Shown here: one piece after another, positions 16,181 to 24,740 of the stretch
Numbering within the stretch: the stretch's first letter is position 1
Layout: each line of letters starts with the position of its first letter
NCBI GenBank assembly: GCA_903953455.1
Contig: CAJBJW010000140.1
Location: 1 to 29,697, forward strand
Reading direction: 5' to 3'
Length of the DNA: 29,697 nucleotides
Origin: an uncultured Pseudomonadota bacterium
GTDB taxonomy: Bacteria; Pseudomonadota; Gammaproteobacteria; Methylococcales; Methylomonadaceae
The notes under the pieces: model-generated
Told to the model about the DNA's origin: nothing
Databases searched by the model: none
The model's input: the letters and a program-made list of their open reading frames with translations, nothing else
Translations under genes and position numbers: made by a program

Positions 16181-16212
16181 GCCCTTGAGTTATTAAACTT
16201 AAGGGCTTTTTT
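16181..16212 (+). terminator. Rho-independent terminator after tRNA-Leu
   Basis: GCCCTTGAGTT (16181–16191) pairs with AACTTAAGGGC (16196–16206), 11 bp with one G·U, a four-base loop and six T following. It lies 39 bp after the tRNA CCA end. Confidence 0.9.
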
Positions 16213-16331
16213 ATTGTTTAAAAAATATAAACAAACAACCCTATGCCACGAAAAAACCATTACCTCGTAGTCCAACTATTTAAATTTAGCCTATAATTAA
16301 CTTATTATTATTGCTTAAGGATAGTTTTATC

Positions 16332-16745
16332 ATGCAACCTTCTACTAGTCGTGCTATCAATTTCAAAACATCATTAACAGCTATTCGACGTGCAGCAGCA
16401 GATGTATATCTTTTTACAGACAAATTGAGTTGGCTAAAAATTGCACATCAGGTGGCGTTAAAATCCATGCAATCCGTAGACTCACTGCAAAAGGAAATGG
16501 ATACGTCAGATGATTTAAGCGCTGTACTAGCATCCTCTTCTTCAGTAATATTTTTCGATGATATTGTAGATGAAGACATCATGAGTGAATTAGAAAGCTA
16601 TATTATTACACGCACTAAAAATAATAAAGATGACGATCTCACCCAATTTTTAAATGAAGTACTAGAAAAAATTGAAGATAAATTTAAAGTCCTTATTAAA
16701 AAAATACATGATTTTAACGCTTTGATGAAAAATGAATTAGATTAA
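16332..16745 (+). CDS. Hypothetical helical cytoplasmic protein
   Basis: I do not recognise this 137-aa protein. The chosen start is the ATG at 16332, with AAGGA ten bases before it; a longer reading from a TTG at 16311 would put that ribosome-binding site inside the gene. There is no signal peptide or membrane segment. The sequence is charged and predicted helical, with an acidic middle (SSSSVIFFDDIVDEDIMSELE) and a Lys/Glu-rich C-terminal helix that could form a coiled coil (VLEKIEDKFKVLIKKIHDF). A TATAAT at 16292–16297 may be its −10 box. It is isolated between tRNA-Leu and htpX, and nothing nearby suggests a job. Confidence 0.75.
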   Translation: MQPSTSRAINFKTSLTAIRRAAADVYLFTDKLSWLKIAHQVALKSMQSVDSLQKEMDTSDDLSAVLASSSSVIFFDDIVDEDIMSELESYIITRTKNNKDDDLTQFLNEVLEKIEDKFKVLIKKIHDFNALMKNELD

Positions 16746-16750
16746 CGTCA

Positions 16751-16777
16751 TTGCAATTCGTCATCTGCACCCCATCA
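16751..16777 (+). promoter_or_regulatory. Possible heat-shock (sigma-32) promoter upstream of htpX
   Basis: TTGCAA (16751–16756), a 13-bp spacer and CCCCATCA (16770–16777) partly match the CTTGAA–CCCCATNT pattern of heat-shock promoters. HtpX is heat-induced in enterobacteria. However, the element is about 255 bp from the start codon, and the AT-rich remainder of the 286-bp gap contains other possible −10 boxes. This is weak evidence. Confidence 0.25.
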
Positions 16778-17031
16778 TAATTAGCATTGGCATGATAAAG
16801 TTTACATAGAAGTGAACACCATAAAAGAAGTCATAACACTCAATTTATTGATACTTTTTTAATTTATTATTTACGTGAACCAATAAAGATCGATTATTTA
16901 TAGACCGTTTTTTATTCACTTATAGCGGTATATTTTGTATTTAGTGGAAAGTACTAAGGCGACAGCTTCAATTTTTTGTGTCAAAATCTGCATATATTTT
17001 CAATTTATTTACTATTTTTGGGAAATTACTT

Positions 17032-17913
17032 ATGAAACGCATTTTTTTATTCTTAGTCACCAATCTAGCAGTCATGCTAGTGATTGGGATTATTTTTAAT
17101 GCACTCGGCTTGCACAGTTCACTCGCTGCCAATGGTGTTAATTTAGATTTAACGAAATTACTCATCATGTCTGCCATTATTGGCTCGTCAGGTTCCGTTA
17201 TTTCACTATTGATGTCAAAATGGTCTGCAAAAAGTGCGATGGGCGTTCATATCATTGAACAACCACAAAACCAAACTGAGCAATGGCTCGTGAATATCGT
17301 TGCTCGTCAAGCGCAACACGCGGGTATTGGTATGCCTGAAGTGGGTATATTTCAATCTGATGATTTAAATGCTTTCGCCACTGGCGCAAATAAAAACAAT
17401 GCTTTAGTTGCTGTGAGCACTGGTCTACTTCGTCAAATGAATCAAGATGAAATTGAAGCGGTAGTCGGCCATGAAATTAGCCATGTGGCTAATGGCGACA
17501 TGATTACTATGGCGTTGATGCAAGGTGTGGTAAATACATTTGTTTATTTCTTTGCAACAGTCATTGGACACGTTGTTGATAAAATCATCTTAAAAAATGA
17601 AGAACGTGGTTATGGGATGGCGTATTACATTACGCAAATGGCCGCACAAATCGTTCTAGGCATTTTAGCCTCAATGCTCACAATGTGGTTCTCACGCTAC
17701 CGCGAATTCCGTGCAGATGCAGGCGGCGCTAATTTAGCCGGTCGTGAAAAAATGATCGACGCACTACGTGCTTTGCAACGTGCTCATGAACCTGAAGCAC
17801 TGCCAGGTCAGCTTGCTGCATTTGGCATTAACAGTGGCGGTAGCATGATGAAGTTATTTATGACTCACCCACCACTTGAAGAACGTATTGCTGCATTGCA
17901 AAATCTTCGTTAA
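17032..17913 (+). CDS. htpX: Membrane zinc metalloprotease HtpX
   Basis: HtpX is an inner-membrane M48 protease that degrades misfolded membrane proteins alongside FtsH. The start is placed at the ATG at 17032, giving 293 aa, the same length as the E. coli protein; a longer reading from a GTG at 16978 adds 18 residues not typical of the family. It has two N-terminal helices (about 4–24 and 42–60), the zinc motif HEISH (147–151), two further hydrophobic stretches (about 165–180 and 200–220) and the third ligand Glu225 in YREFRADAGGA. The C-terminus has FMTHPPLEERIAAL. It is followed by a terminator. Confidence 0.95.
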   Translation: MKRIFLFLVTNLAVMLVIGIIFNALGLHSSLAANGVNLDLTKLLIMSAIIGSSGSVISLLMSKWSAKSAMGVHIIEQPQNQTEQWLVNIVARQAQHAGIGMPEVGIFQSDDLNAFATGANKNNALVAVSTGLLRQMNQDEIEAVVGHEISHVANGDMITMALMQGVVNTFVYFFATVIGHVVDKIILKNEERGYGMAYYITQMAAQIVLGILASMLTMWFSRYREFRADAGGANLAGREKMIDALRALQRAHEPEALPGQLAAFGINSGGSMMKLFMTHPPLEERIAALQNLR

Positions 17914-17924
17914 ATAAAAAAACT

Positions 17925-17959
17925 GGTGCGAGTTTAAAACAACTCGTACCTTTTCGCTT
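17925..17959 (+). terminator. Rho-independent terminator after htpX
   Basis: GGTGCGAGTT (17925–17934) pairs with AACTCGTACC (17941–17950), 10 bp with one G·U and a six-base loop, followed by TTTTCGCTTTTT. It lies only about 23 bp before the aminotransferase start codon. Confidence 0.75.
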
Positions 17960-17981
17960 TTTACAGAATATATAAAAAATC

Positions 17982-19163
17982 ATGAGCATTTCACTTTCAA
18001 ATCGAGTCAACGCAGTCAAACCCTCTCCCACGCTAGCCATTACCGCCAGAGCAGCTCAAATGCGTGCAGCAGGCAAAGATATTATTGGTCTGGGTGCGGG
18101 TGAGCCAGATTTTGATACCCCAGATTTTATTAAACAAGCTGCTATTGACGCCATTAACAAAGGTTACACTAAATACACACCTGTTGATGGTATTGCGAGT
18201 TTGAAAACAGCCATCATTAACAAATTCAAAAAAGATAACGGTTTAACCTACCTACCTAAACAAATTTTAGTCTCTTGTGGAGGTAAACAAAGTTCATATA
18301 ATCTTACTCAAGCACTGTTAAATGCCGGTGATGAAGTCATTATTCCTGCTCCTTATTGGGTATCGTATCCTGATATGGTAATTTTGGCAGATGGGGTACC
18401 TGTCATTATTCATACCACGCAAGAACAAAATTTCAAAATAACACCTGCACAACTTCTCGCAGCGATTACACCTAAAACACGATTAATTTTTATTAATAGC
18501 CCCTCTAATCCTTCTGGCGTTGCCTATTCATTAGACGAATTAAAAGCACTAGGAGATGTGCTAGCTGATTTCCCAAATATCATTATTGCAACGGATGATA
18601 TGTACGAACATATCCTCTGGGAATCAGGTACATTTGTAAATATTTTAAATGCGCATCCAGAATTTTACGATCGCACCGTTGTCATGAACGGCATTTCAAA
18701 AGCTTATTCCATGACAGGATGGCGTATTGGCTATGCAGCAGGCCCTGAAAAATTAATTGAAGCCATGTGCACCATTCAGTCACAAAGCACATCAAACCCA
18801 ACATCCATTTCGCAACACGCCGCAGTTGCAGCGTTAACAGGCGATCAAAGTTTTATTCACCAAATGTGCGTTGAATTCAAAAAACGTCATGATTTTGTTG
18901 TTGCTGAATTAAATACGATTGATGGTATTGAATGCTTGCCAACGGATGGAACATTTTACGTGTTTCCCAATATTGAAAAATTGTTAGCACGTTTAGATGG
19001 AATTGATAATGATTTAGCCTTTTCGGATTATTTAATTGAAAAAGCTGGCGTTGCACTTGTTCCCGGTTCTGCTTTTGGAAGTGAGGGGCATATTCGCATC
19101 TCTATTGCTACAAGCATGGAAAATTTAAAAAACGCACTACAACGCATTAAACAAGCCATTTAA
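17982..19163 (+). CDS. Aspartate aminotransferase, class I (subgroup 1-gamma type)
   Basis: The PLP enzyme transfers the amino group between aspartate and 2-oxoglutarate in the cytoplasm. The 393-aa protein shows the N-terminal SNRVNAVKPSPTLAITARA typical of the thermophile-type AspC group, and GLGAGEPDFDTPDFIKQAA. It also has YTPVDGIASLK, NSPSNPSGVAY (172–182), DDMYEHI (205–211) and the PLP lysine Lys240 in GISKAYSMTGWRIGYAAGP, with substrate-binding Arg in HIRISIATS near the end. Some members also act on prephenate. No Shine–Dalgarno sequence is evident before the ATG. The htpX terminator ends about 22 bp upstream, so the source of its transcript is unclear. Confidence 0.93.
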   Translation: MSISLSNRVNAVKPSPTLAITARAAQMRAAGKDIIGLGAGEPDFDTPDFIKQAAIDAINKGYTKYTPVDGIASLKTAIINKFKKDNGLTYLPKQILVSCGGKQSSYNLTQALLNAGDEVIIPAPYWVSYPDMVILADGVPVIIHTTQEQNFKITPAQLLAAITPKTRLIFINSPSNPSGVAYSLDELKALGDVLADFPNIIIATDDMYEHILWESGTFVNILNAHPEFYDRTVVMNGISKAYSMTGWRIGYAAGPEKLIEAMCTIQSQSTSNPTSISQHAAVAALTGDQSFIHQMCVEFKKRHDFVVAELNTIDGIECLPTDGTFYVFPNIEKLLARLDGIDNDLAFSDYLIEKAGVALVPGSAFGSEGHIRISIATSMENLKNALQRIKQAI

Positions 19164-19235
19164 TCATGTAATGGACAGATAAAAACAAAATTCGTAAAAC
19201 CTCTGATCAATCTATCTATGTTTTAAGGACGGAAG

Positions 19236-19982
19236 ATGAATAGCCAATTTTTACGCTGTGTGTCATTAATTGCGGCACTAGGATTTATGACAACAGCTCA
19301 GGCAATGAAAATTGCTGTAACTGATTTAACCTACTCTGAAACCGTTAATCAGTATTTTAGAGACATTAATTATCATGAAAAATCGAGCATAAAATCACAA
19401 ATTGACTCTACTGATCCACAAGACACTTATAGTTATATTGAATATGGTGAGCTACATAAATTTGTTGGCGACATTAGAGACGAATTAATACACAGCGGTT
19501 TTCAAGTAATTCAATCGAAGCCATATACCGCAGCGAAAAATGAAAAAATTTTGGACATCATTGGCCGCATCAAAAAAGGTTACTATCCAAATGCCGACTA
19601 TGTGCTATTTGGCACGGTTAGCGACTTAGAATTCCGTGATGAAGCCAACCCTATTACAGGCACAAACAACGTGGCAAATACGTTCAGTTTGATGCTTGTA
19701 ACTGAATTTAGTTTGATCAATACGAAAACCCATGAAATAAAATCGTCATTTAGTACTTCAACAGAAGGGCAAGATGTTAGAGTGGGTAGTCCTAGCAGTA
19801 ACTTAATACCTAGTCGCGGTAAAATCATTTCAGATGTTTCGCGTAATATGGGCTTGGAAGTTGCTCAGCAAATTAACTATCAATTAGGCAATGGAAATGA
19901 CTACCCTAGTGGAGACGTCGAATACAATCACGCTTTTCCATCTCAGCAACCTGAAAGCGACATTATGCACTTTAATCAATAA
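19236..19982 (+). CDS. Exported protein, possibly CsgG/LpoB-like fold
   Basis: The 248-aa protein has a cleavable signal peptide (about 1–23, ending AQA; no lipobox). The mature part begins MKIAVTDLTYSE and contains HKFVGDIRDELIHSGFQVIQS, DYVLFGTVSDLEFR, FSLMLVTEFSLINTKTHEI and SSFSTSTEGQDVRV. A strand pattern with GxVxxLE after ADYV and a 'sum-of-products' tail is reminiscent of CsgG/HfaB and LpoB periplasmic domains. The resemblance is by eye and I would not assign a function. A strong AAGGA–GGA ribosome-binding region precedes the ATG, and a strong terminator follows. Confidence 0.75.
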   Translation: MNSQFLRCVSLIAALGFMTTAQAMKIAVTDLTYSETVNQYFRDINYHEKSSIKSQIDSTDPQDTYSYIEYGELHKFVGDIRDELIHSGFQVIQSKPYTAAKNEKILDIIGRIKKGYYPNADYVLFGTVSDLEFRDEANPITGTNNVANTFSLMLVTEFSLINTKTHEIKSSFSTSTEGQDVRVGSPSSNLIPSRGKIISDVSRNMGLEVAQQINYQLGNGNDYPSGDVEYNHAFPSQQPESDIMHFNQ

Positions 19983-19992
19983 AGTCATACTT

Positions 19993-20034
19993 AAAAAAAA
20001 CGCCCTAGAATCGAAAACTCTAGGGCGTTTTTTT
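19993..20034. terminator. Bidirectional rho-independent terminator
   Basis: An A8 tract plus CGCCCTAGA (20001–20009) pairs with TCTAGGGCG (20019–20027) plus T7. The GC-rich 9-bp stem is extended by A·T pairs. It serves the rightward exported-protein gene and the leftward DUF4389 gene. Confidence 0.92.
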
Positions 20035-20051
20035 ATATCAAAAAATACAAT

Positions 20052-20348
20052 CTATTTGGGTTCTTTTAAATCCGCAGACATATGCCATGGTGAAAATGGA
20101 AATGGTAATTTTTCGGTTGAAAACGTCAGAAATAGTAAAATATGGTACTCGTAAATGGACAAACTACGCCCAAAATTGACGATATTTTCATTCTTCTCAC
20201 CGCTCAACAAGACAAACACAAGCTGCATTAAAATCACTGCCCATGCAAGCCAGCGCGCAATTGTCACAACCACCGCAAATAGTAACATCAAAAAAATGCG
20301 TTTCCATGTCTGCAAATGAGATAAATGACCGTTGATTTGCTCTTCCAT
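20052..20348 (-). CDS. DUF4389 family membrane protein
   Basis: The 98-aa protein has two hydrophobic helices (about 17–35 and 37–49) followed by LLSGEKNENIVNFGRSLSIYEYHILLFLTFSTEKLPFPFSPW. This tail is the recognisable part of DUF4389, a small inner-membrane family of unknown function in proteobacteria. It begins 5 bases after the DUF2333 gene and is probably its operon partner, a pairing I recall from other gammaproteobacteria. Confidence 0.82.
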   Translation of the reverse strand: MEEQINGHLSHLQTWKRIFLMLLFAVVVTIARWLAWAVILMQLVFVLLSGEKNENIVNFGRSLSIYEYHILLFLTFSTEKLPFPFSPWHMSADLKEPK

Positions 20349-20353
20349 TGCTA

Positions 20354-21433
20354 TTAACCTCTGTTCATAATATCACGTAAATCAAGTGCCGCCGCATTCG
20401 CACGCGCAATATGGTTTGCCATCGACAATGAATAGTTTGCAAATAAACCATAACCACTGCCATCTAAAACCATCGGACTCATAATAGGTGTTAAACTACT
20501 TTCCAATTCTCGAATCATAATATCCACGGTACGCATAGCCCGTTTATCTAGCAAAATATCATGAAAATCGTGCTTAATCGCACGCAAAATATGAAGCAAT
20601 GCCCAACTAGCGCCACGCGATTCATAAAAGACGTTATCAATTTCAAGCCAAGGCACTTTCGTTGCTCCTTTGCCGCTTGCTTCTTGAATTTCTAAATCAG
20701 TCAAACCTGGTGAAAAATTACTACTTGAACTATTTGAACTCAATCGTGTCGACAAATCGCCTAAACGTTTAATCACAATCTCAGTGTATTGCCACAAGTT
20801 ATCAGCACGTGCATAAAATTGCGCTTTTTTACCCGCATTTGGATTTTGCAAACGCTCCATATATTTATGTAACGCTTCAATCCCTTTTTCGTATTCAGCT
20901 TCAGTTGCAGGAAGTGCCCATGAATTTCGTTCATAGTAAAAATATGGCTCAGCAATCGCTAAATCTGGATCTTGTTCAGATTGTGATTGATCACGTGCAA
21001 AATGGTTTCTTAACGCTGTGGTTCCGTCACGTAGCATCACCAATGCACCAAACTCCCAACTCGTAATGTTATCGAGCAGAACCCCTGGAGGTGCAATATC
21101 ATTGGTAATATAACCACCGCTTTTATGCAGCAATGTATCAGCAATATGTGATAATGTACTGGAATAGGCATAACCTAAAGGCAAGTCAACCGCTAACGCT
21201 TCATAACTCGGCGTTGCACCTTCTTGATTTTCTTCTGCACTCACATGTTCTGTTTTAATTGTTTCGGGGTTTGCCTGTAGGATAGCTTCTTCTAAAATAT
21301 TGAATTGCGCTGGCTCCCTGCCCCACCATTGTGATAACACAAATAAAACAAAAAGACTCGTTAACGTTAAAACACTCAAAATCCAAGCAGTACCTCTGGA
21401 TTTGATGCCTGTTATTTTTTCGCTTGCCGCCAT
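20354..21433 (-). CDS. DUF2333 family protein
   Basis: The 359-aa protein has one N-terminal transmembrane helix (about 16–37) and a large extracytoplasmic domain. Recognisable stretches include SGGYITNDIAPPGVLLDNITSWEFGALVMLRDGT, RSFYYERNSW-like FYYERNSWALP, FYARADNLWQYTEIVIKRLGDLSTRL and VPWLEIDNVFYESRGASWALLHIL. These fit DUF2333 (PF10095), whose role is unknown. The start at 21433 has AAGG seven bases upstream. A 98-bp gap, with no terminator I can identify, separates it from xerC upstream. Confidence 0.85.
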   Translation of the reverse strand: MAASEKITGIKSRGTAWILSVLTLTSLFVLFVLSQWWGREPAQFNILEEAILQANPETIKTEHVSAEENQEGATPSYEALAVDLPLGYAYSSTLSHIADTLLHKSGGYITNDIAPPGVLLDNITSWEFGALVMLRDGTTALRNHFARDQSQSEQDPDLAIAEPYFYYERNSWALPATEAEYEKGIEALHKYMERLQNPNAGKKAQFYARADNLWQYTEIVIKRLGDLSTRLSSNSSSSNFSPGLTDLEIQEASGKGATKVPWLEIDNVFYESRGASWALLHILRAIKHDFHDILLDKRAMRTVDIMIRELESSLTPIMSPMVLDGSGYGLFANYSLSMANHIARANAAALDLRDIMNRG

Positions 21434-21531
21434 AATTTGAACCTTGAAAGCAAATATCTTTGCGTGAAAATTATTTTAAAATTAAAGCGCATAGTAGCAG
21501 ATTTTTACTTTTTTTGGCATGGTGAATATGG

Positions 21532-22437
21532 TTAAAAAAGTTTTTTTTTCGCTCGCGGATGCGCGTTATCGTACACTTTTGCTAAATGTTCAAAATCTAA
21601 ATGCGTATAAATTTGAGTGGTACTAATGCTGCTGTGCCCGAGCAATTCTTGAACCGCTCGTAAATCCTGACTAGATTGCAATAAATGACTTGCAAATGAA
21701 TGTCGCAACATGTGCGGGTGAACATGCGTTTGAATTCCTTTTTTCGTACACCATTGTGCTAGTCGATACTCTACACTTCGCTGACTTAATCGACTGCCGC
21801 GAGTAGATATGAAAACGGCTAATTCATTGTTACAAGAAGCTTGACGATGCTCAAACCAATTTTGCAGAGCGTCGATTGCTTTACTTCCGATAGGCAAGAT
21901 ACGTGCTTTACCACCCTTACCCGCTTGAACTCGCAACGATTTACCACGTAAATCTATGTCAGGCATATTCAAGCCCACTAATTCACTTAATCGTAAACCC
22001 GAGGAATAAAAAAGCTCAAACATCGCCACGTCACGCATCTCTAAAACTGAATTAACACCTGAATCTAGTAATCCACCTACTTCATCAACATCCAATGTTT
22101 TTGGTAATTTTCTCGCCTGTTTAGGGGCTTTTACATGTTGCGCAGGATTTGCATTGACAATAGCTTGATTAAATAAAAAACGATAAAAACATCGTATAGA
22201 CGATAGCTCTCGCTGCAAACTTTTACTACTTAATCCTTTACGATGTCGCGTTGCAATGTGTTGGCGAACATCACTAGTTTGAAGTTGTTCCCATTGCTCA
22301 ACACTTTTTGTTACACAAAAATCCACCAAATACTTTAAATCACGTTGGTAGCTTTTCAGCGTATGAATCGAAACCCTCTGTTCAACTTCGAGTTGCTTTA
22401 GAAAATCAACTAATTGTTGTTGAGCAACAGTTTGCAC
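21532..22437 (-). CDS. xerC: Site-specific tyrosine recombinase XerC
   Basis: XerC with XerD resolves chromosome dimers at dif during division. The 301-aa protein has the N-terminal SAM-like domain (LVDFLKQLEVEQRVSIHTLKSYQRDL) and the catalytic domain with Arg149 (SSGLRLSEL), Lys173, His242 and Arg245 (HMLRHSFASHLL), His268 (ELLGHSS) and nucleophile Tyr277 (TTQIYTHL). The ending AHPRAKKK is typical of XerC. Its ATG follows the lipoprotein stop by 2 bases. In many gammaproteobacteria xerC directly follows the DUF484 gene; here it is 2.8 kb away. This is a housekeeping recombinase, not a mobile-element integrase. Confidence 0.95.
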   Translation of the reverse strand: MQTVAQQQLVDFLKQLEVEQRVSIHTLKSYQRDLKYLVDFCVTKSVEQWEQLQTSDVRQHIATRHRKGLSSKSLQRELSSIRCFYRFLFNQAIVNANPAQHVKAPKQARKLPKTLDVDEVGGLLDSGVNSVLEMRDVAMFELFYSSGLRLSELVGLNMPDIDLRGKSLRVQAGKGGKARILPIGSKAIDALQNWFEHRQASCNNELAVFISTRGSRLSQRSVEYRLAQWCTKKGIQTHVHPHMLRHSFASHLLQSSQDLRAVQELLGHSSISTTQIYTHLDFEHLAKVYDNAHPRAKKKLF

Positions 22438-22439
22438 GT

Positions 22440-22775
22440 TTATTTTGAGCGTTTAGTACTATTAAACGTATAAGAAGAAACAATGTTATGTTTATTAAAA
22501 CGAATCACTAAATCTTCTGAATTGCCACTGCCAATCAAACTATAGGTGTAATCGCCATACGTCCAAGTTTTTAAGCCATTTTCAATCCCAATTCGCCAAG
22601 GCGTACCAAATATATTAGTAATATCAGTTTGCGTACTTTCGCCAATTTTGATACTTGTCACTTGACCAGCAGGAAACTCATGTCCAACCGTCATACACGC
22701 TGTTAATAAAACCGCTGATAAAACAATCAGCGTATTGCGAATAATTTTTTGAACATTAAAATTGATGTTTTTCAT
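22440..22775 (-). CDS. Small lipoprotein, BamE/SmpA-like
   Basis: The 111-aa protein has a lipoprotein signal peptide with the lipobox LTAC and Cys27 as the lipidated residue. The mature part (VTSIKIGESTQTDITNIFGTPWRIGIENGLKTWTYGDY…LVIRFNKHNIVSSYTFNST) matches the SmpA/OmlA/BamE-type fold: a 'G.s..dv...fG.P' helix, then a W-containing strand and a '…v.f…g.v..y.' end. It is unlikely to be BamE itself, since it sits away from fur/recN-type neighbours. An AGGAT ribosome-binding site precedes the ATG, and it is coupled to xerC with a 2-bp gap. Confidence 0.78.
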   Translation of the reverse strand: MKNINFNVQKIIRNTLIVLSAVLLTACMTVGHEFPAGQVTSIKIGESTQTDITNIFGTPWRIGIENGLKTWTYGDYTYSLIGSGNSEDLVIRFNKHNIVSSYTFNSTKRSK

Positions 22776-22839
22776 AAGGTTTATCCTAAAATGTTAAGTT
22801 TTAGTTCGAATTAAAATGGAACTAGTTTGCATTACAATG

Positions 22840-24738
22840 TTAATAACGACTCAGTCGATGTGTCCAAATGTAATCGGCCGACTGATAATAACTCATCACA
22901 TCATTAACTAAATCAGTTTGCGTTTCAGGCGCTACACTATGATGTTCACCAAGTGGATCATCTACCACATCAATCTTTTGTTGCGGTGATAAGTACACTA
23001 ATTTATTATCTTTAAATAAACCTAATTTTTGATAATTACTAATTAGAGCACGCCCCTTCTCAGGCACTGTTTTCAAAATATCTTGACCGTAAAATTGGCT
23101 TTCATAACGCAAATTTAGCAGCCCAAGTAAGGTGGGTGCAACGTCTATTTGACTTGAAAGCGTTGTATTTTCAACAATGGGAACGTGCTTTGGAGCATAA
23201 ATAAAAAGTGGAATATGATATTTATCCACTGGCAGATCTGTTTTACGTGCGCTACCAGCGCAATGGTCAGCCACCATTACAAAAATTGTATTATCAAACC
23301 ATGGTTTCGTTTTTGCTGTTTTGATAAACTCTTGTATCGCGTAATCTGTGTATTTCACTGCACCTTCACGACTTTTTCCAGATGGAATATCAATTTTCCC
23401 TTCTGGATATGAATAGGGGCGATGATTTGTTGTCGTCATAATCTGAAAGAAAAATGGTTTATCCTGAGAAAAATCGTTATCAGCTTCTTTTATGGTGCGA
23501 TTGAAAATAATATCGTCAGAAACGCCCCATGCATTTTTGAACGTCACTTCCTCAGAAGTAAATTGATTCTGGTCCACAATACGATAGCCATTTCCTTCAT
23601 AAAACGCATTCATATTATCAAAATATCCCATACCACCATATAAAAACGCAGTATCGTAACCACGTTCTTGCAAAACATGTCCTAAATTAAACAGTCTTTC
23701 ATTATCAGGGCGCTTCACAATGGATTGCCCAGCAGTTGGCGGAATAGAGAGTGTCAACGCTTCTAACCCTCGAATTGTTCGCGTTCCTGTTGCATAAAAA
23801 TTAGTAAATAAGGCGCCATCATGAAACCAATTATCCATAAAGGGCGTAATTTTATTTTTATTTCCAAATTTAGTTAAATAATCTGCACTCAAACTTTCAA
23901 CTGTAATTAAAATAATATTTAGCTTTTTTTCTGGTCCATCTGCTGTAATTTGCCGTTTAATATCATAGAGACTATCATTAGTTGCGCTCAACTGTATTTT
24001 GATTTTTTGTGATAATTGAACATCATCAGCTAAACGATAAAATTGACGATAATTAAGTTCATTATTTCGAAACGCAGAGAAAAATTGATAACCACCGTTT
24101 GCTGCAATTTCATTTAAATACGTATTTTGTGAGAATTGATACGTTGTACGATGAATTGAAAAATAACTTATTACTGGCAACAACAATAAAAAACCTGCAA
24201 TTTTAATTCTTCTAGAAAATGTTTCTTCATTATGAAAAGTGACTGAAAAATGACGTCTAATCATCAAAAAAACACTCACTGTAATAACAAATACACCCGT
24301 TAGTAATTTACCTAACGGATAGGATTCAACAATATTTTGAACCACTTCATGCGTATAAATTAAGTAATCTACTGCGATAAAATTAAAGCGTACTCCAAAC
24401 TCATCCCAAAATGTCCATTCTGCTAAAATTAAAAAAAATAGGCCGTACAAACTTATTAAAAAGAAAATGGCGGAAATAATTTTATTGATTGAATGTGCAT
24501 ACCATCGTTGAGGCATTACAATGAGATATAACGTAAACGGAATTAACAAATAGGCATAAAATGCGCTGTCGTATATAACACCCATCACAAATGCGTAAAG
24601 GATTTGAACAATCGGTGTATCAATATCTGCCCATTGTTTAACTAATAACGCAATGCGCAATAAAGCAAAAGACACTAGATTGATGACAAAAAATAATCCT
24701 AAAATAGCAAACCGCGAGCGTGGCAGAACTAATCGCAT
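22840..24738 (-). CDS. LTA synthase-like phosphoglycerol transferase (sulfatase family)
   Basis: The 632-aa protein has five N-terminal transmembrane helices (first about 170 residues), a sixth hydrophobic stretch at about 180–192, and a large sulfatase-fold domain facing the periplasm. Metal and catalytic residues are visible: Glu281 in ILITVESLSADYL, the Thr nucleophile in ATGTRTIRGLEAL (Thr319 or 321), His439 in TTTNHRPYSYP, and Asp491–His492 in VMVADHCAGSARKTDLPVDKYHIPLFIYAP. This is the LtaS/OpgB pattern. In Gram-negatives such enzymes move phosphoglycerol or similar groups onto periplasmic glucans or lipids. It starts 2 bases after the 170-aa gene. Its exact acceptor is unknown. Confidence 0.88.
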   Translation of the reverse strand: MRLVLPRSRFAILGLFFVINLVSFALLRIALLVKQWADIDTPIVQILYAFVMGVIYDSAFYAYLLIPFTLYLIVMPQRWYAHSINKIISAIFFLISLYGLFFLILAEWTFWDEFGVRFNFIAVDYLIYTHEVVQNIVESYPLGKLLTGVFVITVSVFLMIRRHFSVTFHNEETFSRRIKIAGFLLLLPVISYFSIHRTTYQFSQNTYLNEIAANGGYQFFSAFRNNELNYRQFYRLADDVQLSQKIKIQLSATNDSLYDIKRQITADGPEKKLNIILITVESLSADYLTKFGNKNKITPFMDNWFHDGALFTNFYATGTRTIRGLEALTLSIPPTAGQSIVKRPDNERLFNLGHVLQERGYDTAFLYGGMGYFDNMNAFYEGNGYRIVDQNQFTSEEVTFKNAWGVSDDIIFNRTIKEADNDFSQDKPFFFQIMTTTNHRPYSYPEGKIDIPSGKSREGAVKYTDYAIQEFIKTAKTKPWFDNTIFVMVADHCAGSARKTDLPVDKYHIPLFIYAPKHVPIVENTTLSSQIDVAPTLLGLLNLRYESQFYGQDILKTVPEKGRALISNYQKLGLFKDNKLVYLSPQQKIDVVDDPLGEHHSVAPETQTDLVNDVMSYYQSADYIWTHRLSRY

Positions 24739-24740
24739 TA

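Noticed and set aside
16061..16270. Open frames across tRNA-Leu on both strands
   Set aside because: They read through the tRNA and its terminator and are not credible genes.
16311..16331. TTG start extending the 137-aa gene by seven codons
   Set aside because: The AAGGA ribosome-binding site lies inside this extension at proper distance from the ATG at 16332.
16978..17031. GTG start extending HtpX by 18 residues
   Set aside because: The ATG at 17032 gives the standard 293-aa protein and the usual first membrane helix.
21532..22437. Tyrosine recombinase as a sign of a mobile element
   Set aside because: Sequence and context are those of housekeeping XerC; there is no att repeat, phage gene or tRNA-end duplication nearby.
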